From: Conus ventricosus
Lineage: Eukaryota; Mollusca; Gastropoda; Neogastropoda; Conidae
DNA length: 10,000 nt
Reading direction: 5' to 3'
NCBI GenBank assembly: GCA_018398815.1
Contig: CM031596.1
Span: 72,470,382-72,480,381 of the forward strand
Shown here: positions 1 through 7,905 of the stretch, piece after piece
How positions within the stretch are numbered: position 1 is the first letter of the stretch
Layout of the letters: every line of letters begins with the position of its first letter
Program-made: the position numbers and the translations under genes
The notes under the pieces: generated by a model
Told to the model about the DNA's origin: nothing
Seen by the model: the letters and a program-made list of their open reading frames with translations, nothing else
Databases searched by the model: none

Positions 1-53
1 TTGCTCATATGTCTTCATCCAGATGACTGTCCTTCTAGTTGGATGGAAAACGA

Positions 54-555
54 AAGCTGCCATCATCCTGCTTGGTGAATTGGATAAGCATTGGTTTGGC
101 CTCGCTGTCTTTATTCTATGAGGTGAGTTCGACAAAAACTGGTTTGTGTGATCATCCAACTTGGTGAGTTGGATAAGAGCTGGTTTGGCGCAGCCGTCAT
201 CATCGAACTGGGTGAGTTGGATAAGGATTGGTTTGGCCCAGATATCATCATCGAACTGGGTGAGTTGGATAAGGATTGGTTTGGCCCAGATGTCATCATT
301 CAGATTGGTGAGTTGGATAAGAACTGGTTTGGCGCAGCCTTCATCATCCAACTTGGTGAGTTGGATAAGGATTGGTTTTGGGGCCAGCTGTCATCATCCA
401 GCTGGGTGAGTTGGATAAGAACTGGTTTGGCGCAGCCGTCATCATCCATCTTGGTGAGTTGGATAAAGATTGGTTTTGGGCCCAGCTGTCATCATCCAGC
501 TGGGTGAGTTGGATGAGAACTGGTTTGGCGCAGCCGTCATTATCCAGCTGGGTAT
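54..555. repeat. 48-bp repeat block, about ten copies
   Basis: GGTGA anchors lie at 74, 122, 163, 211, 259, 307, 355, 405, 453, 503 and a decayed one (GGTATT) at 551. Steps are mostly 48 bp, with one 41 and two 50 (an extra GG in TTTTGGGG or TTTTGGGCC). This is the best preserved part of the field. Compared with the 55-bp units to its right, the segment between the two inverted-repeat arms is about 7 bp shorter and reads TGGTG or GGGTG. Because 48 is a multiple of three, all frames show a 16-codon periodicity; the frame starting at 148 gives repeats resembling LGELDKDWFG. The two 2-bp insertions break that frame after about 4.5 units, which argues against a translated repeat protein. Confidence 0.88.
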
Positions 556-1350
556 TCTTCTAACTGGGTAAAGATCGCTCTGACTTATCTGTCTTCACCC
601 ATGGCTACCCTTTTACCTGGATAAGGACTAGTCTGGCCTAGCTGTCGTCACCCAACTGGATGTCTCTCTCGTGGAGAAGTACTGGTTTGGTCCAGCTGTC
701 TTTATCCATTGGGGTGCCCCTCTAGCTGGATAAGAATTGGTTTGTCTTAGCTGTTTTTATCCAATGGAATGCCGTTGCAACTGAACAAGGATGGGCCTGA
801 CTCAGCTGTTCCAGTCCCGTTGGCTGTCATTGTAATTGGAATAGGACTTGGTCTGGTCCAGTGGTCGTCATTCAACAGAATCATCTTCCAGTCGGATAAG
901 CGTTTGTCTGGCTCAGCTGTCTCTATTGAAGTGAACGACCTTCTCGTTAGATACAGGTTTGTCTGGCTCAGCTGTCTCCATCCAGCTTGATGCCCGTCTA
1001 GTTGGAGAAGGACAAGTCTGAGCCAGCTGTCTTCATCCCTTTGGATGCCCAGCTGGACAAGGACTGGATCTGGTCCAGCCGTACGTCTTTATCCAACCGG
1101 GTGCCCCTCAGGGTAGACAAGAATTGGTCTGGCAAAGCTGTCTCCATCTAACTATATGCCCTTTCAGTTGGATACGAATTGGTCTGTTAAAGCTGTCTCC
1201 ATCCAACTACATGCCCTTTCAGTTGGATAAGAATCGATCTGGCCCAGCCATCTTCATCTAGCTGGGTACCATTCTAGTCATATAAAACTTGTTTGGCCCA
1301 TACGCCTTCATCCTACCGGATACCCTTCTAGTTGTATAAAAAGAAAAAAA
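556..1350. repeat. Diverged 55-bp repeat block
   Basis: Units keep the order GTCTTCATCCAACTGG, ATGCCC-TTCTAGTTGGATAAG, AATTGGTCTGGCCCAGCTG. Clear examples are at 1136-1245, where two consecutive units are exactly 55 bp apart and share ATGCCCTTTCAGTTGGATA-type cores. The arms of the inverted repeat are intact in the unit at 1201-1228 (ATCCAACT, 12-base gap, AGTTGGAT). Most other units have one to several mismatches. No open frame runs through the block in a consistent way. Confidence 0.8.
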
Positions 1351-1615
1351 ATATGGTCTTGCCCATCTGTCTTCATCCAATGCGATACACTTCTAGTTTA
1401 ATAAAAGAAAACTGATCTCGCCTAGCTGTCTTCATCCAATGCGATACACTTCTAGTTTAATAAAAGAAAACTGATCTCGCCTAGCTGTCTTCATCCAGTG
1501 CGATACACTTCTAGTTTAATAAAATTGATTTGGCCTAGCTGTGTTCATCCTTCTGGGTACCCTCTAAACTGGATAAAAAAAAAGTTCTGGTCCAGCCGTC
1601 TTCGTTCAGTTTGGA
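1351..1615. repeat. 59-bp variant of the same repeat, two almost identical copies plus partial ones
   Basis: The segments 1380-1438 and 1439-1497 are identical except for an A/G change in the CCAATG/CCAGTG position at the end. Each contains TGCGATACACTTCTAG, TTTAATAAAAGAAAACTG and ATCTCGCCTAGCTGTC. A third copy starting near 1499 lacks the AAGAAAAC stretch. The extra length against the 55-bp form comes from an A-rich insert in the part that otherwise reads GGATAAGAATTGG. The near identity of two neighbours inside an otherwise diverged field indicates a recent local duplication. Confidence 0.85.
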
Positions 1616-2020
1616 GACGACTTGGCAACGAAGCTGTTACCAGATGTCACTATCTTGAGCCGTGTCATCGATTATTGGCCTTGTCTGTATCGTCTTACAG
1701 ATGCCTGTCTCTCTCCTCGATCTGTTTTGCTGTGGGGCAGCAGTGGTCACTAACCTGTTCCTATTGTGACATTAGAACCTTCAGTCTACACTGCTTGTCG
1801 GGTGATTGATTGCCTCCTGTGTAGACGTCTCATCTGCGTAGCGGAGTAGAAGGGCTTTCAACATCATTGATCTGTCCGACTGCTTCAGTGAAATAAAGAC
1901 ACCATTGCAGAAGAAATGCGCTTTGTTGACGAACAAAATCTTAAAGTACCAGCTGCTAGAGGACAGTATTTCTGAATAAGGTCTGTGGAAAATTGCTTCG
2001 CTAAGTCCTGTCTAAGATTT
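1616..2020. other. Unique sequence between two minisatellite fields, no gene seen
   Basis: No repeat period, RNA gene or recognisable protein was found. An open frame running from the satellite to 1809 continues into this part, but its product is low-complexity and matches no family I know. An AATAAAG at about 1891 could serve as a polyadenylation signal, but nothing upstream supports a transcript. Confidence 0.5.
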
Positions 2021-4148
2021 TATTTCATGTAGTTAGTGGAGTTTGTCCAAGTCATTGTTCCTTATAATCAGTGGCAATTGTTCAATTCTTTGTTTCTGTC
2101 CAGTATATGGTTTTCCTCTGAACTGTCTTCTTTGATGTGGTTGGCTATTGCCTAAGACTTTGTTACTCTAAACTCACTGGCTGATCTCCAAGTCTTTTTC
2201 TTTTGCTACCCAGTGCGATTGTCCAATTTCTTTTACGCCAGGAGATGTTGTCCAAGTCTGTTTTTCTTTAAGGTCAGAGACTATCGTCCAAGTCTTTATT
2301 TGTTTAAATCAGTGACTGTTGTCCAAGTCGTTGTAATGTTTAGGTTAGTGATTGTTGTCCAAGTCTCTTCGTTTTTCTAGAGTCAGAGACTGTTGTCCAG
2401 ATCCTTTTTTATTATGTAACTTTTATCTAACTTTCTTAGGTCAGTGACTATTGTCCGAGTCTTTGTATTTTTAAGTCAGTGACTATCAGCCAAGTGACTA
2501 TTGCTCAAGGCTTTGGTATTTGTTTAGGTCAGGGATTATTGTTCAAGTCTTTTGTTTCTTAAACTTAGTGACTATTGTCCAAATTGTGTTTCCTACATTC
2601 AGAGATCATGACATAGTCTTTGTTTCTTAAAGTCAGGGAGAGTTGTCCAAGTCTTTATTTCTTACAATCAGTGACTTTTGTCCAAGTCATTGTTTCTTTT
2701 GTAACTTTTGTTCAATTCTTTCTTTCTTAAAGTTAGTGACTATTGTTCGAGTTTTTGTTTCTTAAAGTCAGTGATTTTGCCCAAGTTTTTGTTCCCTAAA
2801 GTCTTTGACTATTGGCCAAACATTGTTTCCTTAAAGTCAGTGTGCTGATGACTATTGTCCAAGTCTTAATTTCAGAAAGTCAGCGACTATTGTCCATAGA
2901 TTAGTTTCTTAGACTCAATATGCTAGTGACCATTGTGCACGTCTTTGTTCTTCAAAGTCATCGACTGTTGTTCCAGTCTTTGTTTCTTGATGTCACTGAC
3001 TGTTGTTCCAGTCTTTGTTTCTTGATGTCATCGACTGTTGTTCCAGTCTTTGTTTCTTGATGTCATTGACTGTTGTTCCAGTCTTTGTTTCTTGATGTCA
3101 CTGACTGTTGTTCCAGTCTTTGTTTCTTGATGTCATTGACTGTTGTTCCAGTCTTTGTTTCTTGATGTCATTGACTGTTGTTCCAGTCTTTGTTTCTTGA
3201 TGTCATTGACTGTTGTTCCAGTCTTTGTTTCTTGATGTCATTGACTGTTGTTCCAGTCTTTGTTTCTTGATGTCATTGACTGTTGTTCCAGTCTTTGTTT
3301 CTTGATGTCATTGACTGTTGTTCCAGTCTTTGTTTCTTGATGTCATTGACTGTTGTTCCAGTCTTTGTTTCTTGATGTCATTGACTGTTGTTCCAGTCTT
3401 TGTTTCTTGATGTCATTGACTGTTGTTCCAGTCTTTGTTTCTTGATGTCATTGACTGTTGTTCCAGTCTTTGTTTCTTGATGTCATTGACTGTTGTTCCA
3501 GTCTTTGTTTCTTGATGTCATTGACTGTTGTTCCAGTCTTTGTTTCTTGATGTCACTGACTGTTGTTCCAGTCTTTGTTTCTTGATGTCATTGACTGTTG
3601 TTCCAGTCTTTGTTTCTTGATGTCATTGACTGTTGTTCCAGTCTTTGTTTCTTGATGTCATTGACTGTTGTTCCAGTCTTTGTTTCTTGATGTCATTGAC
3701 TGTTGTTCCAGTCTTTGTTTCTTGATGTCATTGACTGTTGTTCCAGTCTTTGTTTCTTGATGTCATTGACTGTTGTTCCAGTCTTTGTTTCTTGATGTCA
3801 TTGACTGTTGTTCCAGTCTTCTTAAAGTCGACAACTATTGTCCAACTCTTCTTTATTTCCAGAAGTCAGCGACTATTGCCCAGATTTTTGTTTCTTTAAG
3901 TCAGGATTATTGTCGAGGTCCTTTTATTTTATTATTCTCCAAGTCTTTCTTTCTTACACCCAGGGAACAATGTCTGAGGTTTTTGTTTCTGTAAGTCACT
4001 GACTATTGTGCAAATCAATCCTTGTTTCTTAAAATAAGTGGCTGTTGTCCAAGTCTTTATTTTTTTTAAGTCTGTGATTATGGTCAACATCTTTGGTTCT
4101 TAGACTCAGTGTACTTGTGACCATTACCCAGATCTTTGTGTCTTTTGG
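2021..4148. repeat. Second minisatellite field, roughly 35-40 bp units around a homogeneous core
   Basis: Outside the core the units read approximately AAAGTCAGTGACTATTG, TCCAAGTCTTTGTTTCTT, with many substitutions and small indels. Examples are at 2296-2345, 2640-2690, 2860-2900, 3890-3960 and 4020-4100. Recognisable units begin near GGAGTTTGTCCAAGTCATTG (about 2039) and end near GACCATTACCCAGATCTTTG (about 4118-4140). The + strand is T-rich throughout. The period is not a multiple of three and stops are frequent, so coding is not supported. The repeat shows no clear relation to the 48/55/59-bp field. Confidence 0.88.
2961..3820. repeat. Homogeneous 35-bp tandem array, about 24.6 copies
   Basis: TGTCA anchors recur at exactly 35-bp steps from 2991 to 3796 with no indel. 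Each unit reads TTGACTGTTGTTCCAGTC then TTTGTTTCTTGATGTCA. The variation I see is limited to the bases after TGTCA: CTGAC at 2991, 3096 and 3551, TCGAC at 3026 and in the first unit, and TTGAC in the rest. The array ends abruptly at 3820, where the next unit continues as CTTAAAGTCGACAACTATTG, the older flanking type. This is a classical minisatellite (VNTR-like) structure. There are no spacers, so it is not a CRISPR array. Confidence 0.97.
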
Positions 4149-4617
4149 ACCCCACTTCCGATAGCCTGACAACATCATTATCTGTACAGGATTGGTTTTC
4201 TATGTACGGTGTGGTCATTTTGATGGGGACTTTTATTAAAGGGATGAACAATGACGCCCTCCACCCCACAGCAGACGATCATCCTGTCTAGCGCAAGCAT
4301 AAGAAATGAATATGGTCAATAGGCGGCTGAATATATGGGTGTCTGTGTTCGTTGATTCAGCACGGGTTATTATACACCTCCGGCAAAAGTGATATTTAAT
4401 ATGATTTCGTTTCCCATTCCTTCTTTTATGAAATTTCTAACTTATGAAAATCAGAAAAGAAACGTTAACATTAAAACACCGAAGTGATCCACTAATATTA
4501 CACGGCAGCTTCATGCCACCCGATGTGTCGGTAACCTGATGGTCATGGATGGAAACAGAACGAGCCTGGGTGAAGCTTTGTGAGGAGTGGAGAGGATGGC
4601 AGAAGGAAAATGCAGTT
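4149..4617. other. Unique sequence, no gene seen
   Basis: No periodicity, RNA gene or recognisable protein on either strand. The short open frames here (for example on the - strand at 4084-4269) give unrecognisable peptides. Confidence 0.5.
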
Positions 4618-4645
4618 GCGATCGCGCGCGAGCGCGCGCGCACGC

Positions 4646-4727
<82 letters not shown>

Positions 4728-4748
4728 CATATATACGTATATAGAGAG

Positions 4749-4796
<48 letters not shown>

Positions 4797-4797
4797 T
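4618..4797. repeat. Compound simple repeat: GCGC tract, (AG)n, (ACAG)n
   Basis: The order on the + strand is an alternating GC-rich tract at 4618-4646 (GCGATCGCGCGCGAGCGCGC then GCGCACGCG), an uninterrupted (AG)n of about 75 bp at 4649-4723, a short AT linker containing ATATATACGTATAT, and (ACAG)n at 4751-4796. The GC part is alternating purine-pyrimidine and could adopt Z-form DNA. The purine-pure AG tract could form triplex structures (inference from composition). Open frames on both strands consist of dipeptide and tetrapeptide repeats and are not genes. Read on the - strand, the order matches the modules at 5835-6176. Confidence 0.97.
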
Positions 4798-5488
4798 GAG
4801 GAAGTGTGTAAGTGTCATTAGTACAATCAGTTAGATGGAGAGAAAATGAAGTGTTCACTAAACCAATAGACAGACCCAATTTAAAGATCGGCTGTCCCAT
4901 GTCCGAGAACCAGTTGGTATTGTTTCATGCAGAGAGGTAGCAGGGTGGAGGTGGTGCCGTTCTCCTTGTCAGTTAGGTGCAAGAAGCAGTTTACTGTATG
5001 TCTGCTTGTTCAGTAAAGAGATCTGTACTATAACCAGATGGCAGGTCCATGCACCGACGATATTTATATAATCTCTACATAGAACACTAACGTACTCAAA
5101 ATGAACATGCACGTAAAGTGCTTAATCCTTTCATCCATTGGTCTTCATTGGTTTGTTTAGTTGTCAGGTTTCTTTGTTGTTGTGTTGTTGTTGTTGCTGA
5201 GAGGCGAGCTTTTGGTTCGGAGGGATCAACCTTGTACGAATGAAAATCTAGCGGTGGCGGAAAATGTTTCCATCACAATGGTTTACCGCAGTGAAAATTA
5301 GGCCCGGCTTTCAACGACTACAAAACAGTTCAGCACACACGACTTTTTCGAGTGTCTGCACAGCCGATCGATAGTGGCCAGGGAACGCTCCTTTTGCTTC
5401 CACCGTCTGCTAATGTTTTGCTTTCCCCTTTTCTTTGTTGATTCTCTTCCCACAGCCGTGCGTCTCTCGTTTTAGACCGCCCTCGCCT
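4798..5488. other. Unique sequence, no gene seen
   Basis: Mostly unremarkable sequence. A small imperfect GTT-rich tract lies at 5172-5197 (TTTGTTGTTGTGTTGTTGTT). The stretch becomes pyrimidine-rich on the + strand towards 5400-5488. No recognisable protein or RNA gene. Confidence 0.5.
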
Positions 5489-5512
5489 CCCCCCCCGCCC
5501 CCCCCCCCCCCC
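5489..5512. repeat. Poly-C tract, 24 bases with one G
   Basis: An uninterrupted run of C except for a single G at 5497, set in a C/T-rich stretch (about 5475-5600). The complementary strand is a G run that could support quadruplex structures. The proline-rich and glycine-rich frames across it are low-complexity artefacts. Confidence 0.97.
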
Positions 5513-5577
5513 ATTCCCCACCCTTCTGGTTGCTTTCTCCCCTGTGCTCCCCTCCTTCGAACCTCTTCTACTCTCAT

Positions 5578-5592
5578 CCCCCCCCCCCCCCC
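5578..5592. repeat. Poly-C tract, 15 bases
   Basis: A pure C run following ACTCTCAT and followed by AACCTTCTCG. It is the second poly-C run within 100 bp and has the same strand orientation as the others in the window. Confidence 0.97.
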
Positions 5593-5734
5593 AACCTTCT
5601 CGCTTGCCTTATGGCAGACTTCAAATTTGTCAGCCGTCTTCCAATATTTGTAGGCTAGGAAATGTGATGTGTCGACGGTTCGAAATGGAGGCGACCGTAG
5701 TTAGTGTTGGTGTTTCCTATTATAAGCTTGAGGG

Positions 5735-5754
5735 TTTTTTTTTTTTTTTTTTTT
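5735..5754. repeat. Poly-T tract, 20 bases
   Basis: A pure T run after GAGGG and before AGTATAATAATCC. It could be the poly-A tail of a retroposed sequence on the - strand whose body would lie to the right, but nothing recognisable follows before the TCTG microsatellite at 5835 and I see no target-site duplication. Simple slippage is equally possible. Confidence 0.95.
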
Positions 5755-5834
5755 AGTATAATAATCCTATAAGTATTGTCTTTAGCGTTAGGATGAGCAC
5801 CCAGACACGCTCACGTCACCGCCACCCCTTCACC

Positions 5835-5873
5835 GTCTGTCTGTCTGTCTGTCTGTCTGTCTCTGTCTGTCTG

Positions 5874-5947
<74 letters not shown>

Positions 5948-5999
5948 CGCGCGCCTGTGAGTGTTGTATGCAATATACATTAGTGACTATGTCTCTCTC
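5835..5999. repeat. Compound microsatellite module, copy 1: (TCTG)n-(TC)n-CGTGCGCGCGC
   Basis: (GTCT)n runs at 5835-5876 with one CTCT interruption, then (TC)n at about 5880-5944, then CGTGCGCGCGCCTGTG at 5944-5959. A non-repetitive tail follows, containing GTTGTATGCAATATACATTA and GTGACTATG. The same order including the tail is repeated immediately downstream, so this is a tandemly duplicated module and not just neighbouring microsatellites. The long - strand open frame covering it is repeat-derived. Confidence 0.93.
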
Positions 6000-6033
6000 C
6001 CTCTCTCTGTTTCTCTGTCTCTCTCTGTCTCTT

Positions 6034-6131
<98 letters not shown>

Positions 6132-6183
6132 CGCGCGCCTGTGTGCGTTGTGTGTAATATATATTAGTGACCATAATATGAAG
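6000..6183. repeat. Compound microsatellite module, copy 2
   Basis: After an impure TC/TG stretch (6000-6033), (TCTG)n spans 6034-6072 and (TC)n 6073-6128. CGTGCGCGCGCCTGTG follows at 6128-6143, then a tail with GTTGTGTGTAATATATATTA and GTGACCATAATATG. The GCGC block and the ATTAGTGAC in the tail are both offset by exactly 184 bp from copy 1 (5944 and 6128; 5979 and 6163). The two tails differ by several substitutions, so the duplication is not very recent. Confidence 0.93.
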
Positions 6184-6243
6184 CATGAATTAACGATAGA
6201 AATTACGCTGTGTACATAGAATGCACTAAATGACTGTAATCCT

Positions 6244-6566
<323 letters not shown>

Positions 6567-6569
<3 letters not shown>

Positions 6570-7116
6570 AGCATGATGAACTCCAGTGAAAGAACAGGAA
6601 ACAACAGATTACATTACTGGACTGAAATTTACAACTGAGTTTGTTGAGGTATCTAAGCAAGTTAATAATAAGTAAACATACACCAAATGAACAAAGTTAA
6701 AGAAAAGTTTAAATTATGTGGATATTTTGATGCCAGAGAAGATCTCTTAGATTTCAGGAAAAAGGGCTAACCGGCGAAGATCTCTTCCTGAGGAAGCCAC
6801 TCTTTGGCAAGTCAGGCGAAGTGCCCGGCAGTACAGTTACACAAGCCAAGAACAGAATTTTAAACGAGTTTCGCTTAAAGCTAGCCGATGGCACTAGAGG
6901 CAAAAAGGTGACAAAAGTAATCAGCCAGTACTGCTGAAGTTGAAAGAGAAGGCGGTCGTGGCTGGCATTTTAAAACGAACATTTCCCTCCACGCAGCACG
7001 CCTTTCCGTGCCGGCCTCCATCAAAGGAGAAGGCTCACTGAACACTGCTCCCTGTTTCCGTTTCCGGCTGTCGAACTGCTTCACGGGAAATTCAATTTTG
7101 AGAGTGGTGACGGTGT
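6567..7116. other. Unique sequence, no gene seen
   Basis: An 11-bp direct repeat GAAGATCTCTT occurs at 6738 and 6776, the only internal structure I notice. A - strand open frame at 6881-7084 gives a 67-residue peptide that I do not recognise and that has no supporting context. Confidence 0.5.
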
Positions 7117-7228
7117 GCTGATAGATTGGTTTAATAAAGAGCCCGTGCGAAGTCGACAGAGATGAAACTGTCTGGAGACATTGCCGGTCTGGGAGTGGAT
7201 TGTTCAGTCACAGCCGTTGCTGCTCGAG
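7117..7228 (+). repeat. Diverged dispersed repeat, copy 1
   Basis: GCTGATAGATTGGTTTAATA at 7117 matches GCTGATGGATTGCTTTAATA at 7811. Similarity continues through CGACAGAGATGAAACTGTCTGG and, with gaps, to CAGCCGTTGCTGCTC. The shared part is about 95-110 bp with clear divergence. The orientation is the same. It may be an old SINE-like or other dispersed element, or a segmental duplication; neither copy shows recognisable Pol III promoter boxes, terminal repeats or a poly-A tail. Confidence 0.6.
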
Positions 7229-7370
7229 CTTCATGGGTTGAAGACCGACTTCGTTTGGCGTGAATATAGGTAAGACAGACAGACACAGCCAATAGTTAAG
7301 GCTGAGGCGTTATCCGTTCCAAAACTCGTCTCAGAACCTTTCGTGGTCTCCGTTCGTTGTTTATGTTGAA
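7229..7370. other. Unique spacer, no gene seen
   Basis: No repeat, RNA gene or recognisable protein. A - strand open frame (7231-7419) is unrecognised. Confidence 0.4.
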
Positions 7371-7523
7371 ATCTCGTCCAAAATGAAAATGACATTGATA
7401 GAATTACTAAACCATTCAAGAAACGAAGCTTTAAAACATAAGGAAGATCTCATGCAAAATGAAAATGACAACTGATAGAACTATTAAACCAATCATGAAA
7501 CAAAGCTTTATGAAAAGGAGGAA
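7371..7523. repeat. 76-bp tandem duplication, two diverged copies
   Basis: ATCTCGTCCAAAATGAAAAT at 7371 matches ATCTCATGCAAAATGAAAAT at 7447. Both continue through GACA(A)-TGATAGAA, AACCA-TCA-GAAAC and AAGCTTTA to a purine-rich end. Copies are offset by 76 bp, with a one-base indel and several substitutions. It has no coding signal. Confidence 0.85.
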
Positions 7524-7724
7524 CATGGAGGCCAGTGTATGAACTGAAAGAAATTGAAGGGCATAGTAGACGTGATCAAAATGATAACAAAGGATGATCA
7601 AGCTGAGGTAGGCATGATCCAGTGAAACATCCAGAGAGGGGCCAGACTGAGGTCAGGTCGTCAGTATGCCTCACTACCCTACCCCTCTGTGCGAAGGTGA
7701 AAAAAGATGGATCGAGAATTCTCT
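7524..7724. other. Unique sequence, no gene seen
   Basis: A-rich sequence with frequent ATGATCA-like words (for example around 7575-7620), but no stable period and no recognisable product. Confidence 0.4.
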
Positions 7725-7744
7725 CCCCCCCCCCCCCCCCCCCC
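7725..7744. repeat. Poly-C tract, 20 bases
   Basis: A pure C run preceded by GAATTCTCT and followed by TCTTTCTGTCTTCTGTC. Like the others in this window it has C on the + strand and pyrimidine-rich sequence at its 3' side. Two overlapping proline-rich open frames here are artefacts of the run. Confidence 0.97.
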
Positions 7745-7810
7745 TCTTTCTGTCTTCTGTCGTACTTGGGCCTGGACAGACTCTCTTTCAGGGAGCGTTG
7801 TTGATAGGTG

Positions 7811-7905
7811 GCTGATGGATTGCTTTAATAAAAGGCTCCACAGTGGGACACGGCAGAGAGACAGCTGTCTGGTCTCGGTGCTGAGCGACCGCTGTTGCCC
7901 TGATT
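7811..7905 (+). repeat. Diverged dispersed repeat, copy 2
   Basis: This is the partner of the segment at 7117: GCTGATGGATTGCTTTAATA, then CGGCAGAGAGACAGCTGTCTGG, then GCGACCGCTGTTGCC. Copy 1 has the same blocks in the same order. Spacing between the blocks differs by a few bases, so the copies have accumulated indels as well as substitutions. Confidence 0.6.

Larger units (their letters stand above)
1..1615. repeat. Satellite-like tandem repeat field with 48, 55 and 59 bp variants of one unit
   Basis: The whole stretch is built from one diverged unit. In order it reads AGCTGTCTTCATCCAACT, a spacer (often ATGCCCTTCT), AGTTGGATAAG, then AATTGGTCTGGCC. Spacings measured from the AGCTGTC-like anchors are 55 bp in the middle (about 1136, 1191, 1246, 1300), 48 bp on the left and 59 bp on the right. 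Divergence between units is high outside the left block, so the field is old and only partly homogenised. It begins before the window, since the first bases are already within a unit. It fades near 1615, after the last recognisable TCGTTCAGTTTGGA. Both strands show open frames here, but they result from the periodicity. I do not recognise the family; it could be a genome-specific satellite or the internal tandem block of a larger mobile element. Confidence 0.9.

Noticed and set aside
148..563. Genes for repeat proteins in several frames of the 48-bp block
   Set aside because: All frames and both strands are open because 48 is a multiple of three. The +2 insertions break the best frame, and no start context or flanking exon is visible.
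1498..1809. 103-codon + strand open frame leaving the satellite
   Set aside because: It begins inside a repeat unit and continues into unique sequence without recognisable domain or start context.
2961..3820. CRISPR array
   Set aside because: The 35-bp units follow each other without unique spacers, and the setting is eukaryotic. It is a minisatellite.
4437..4900. Open frames on both strands through the AG/ACAG tract
   Set aside because: Products are RE, SL, CLSV and TDRQ repeats produced by the microsatellite; both strands are open at once.
5650..5754. Pol III-type gene or SINE (TAGGCTAGGAA as A box, GGTTCGAAAT as B box, T20 as terminator)
   Set aside because: The A box lacks the conserved pyrimidine positions, the B box lacks its last C, and no tRNA-like fold or target-site duplication is seen.
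5330..5756. Proline-rich + strand and glycine-rich - strand frames
   Set aside because: They are produced by the two poly-C tracts and surrounding C/T-rich sequence.
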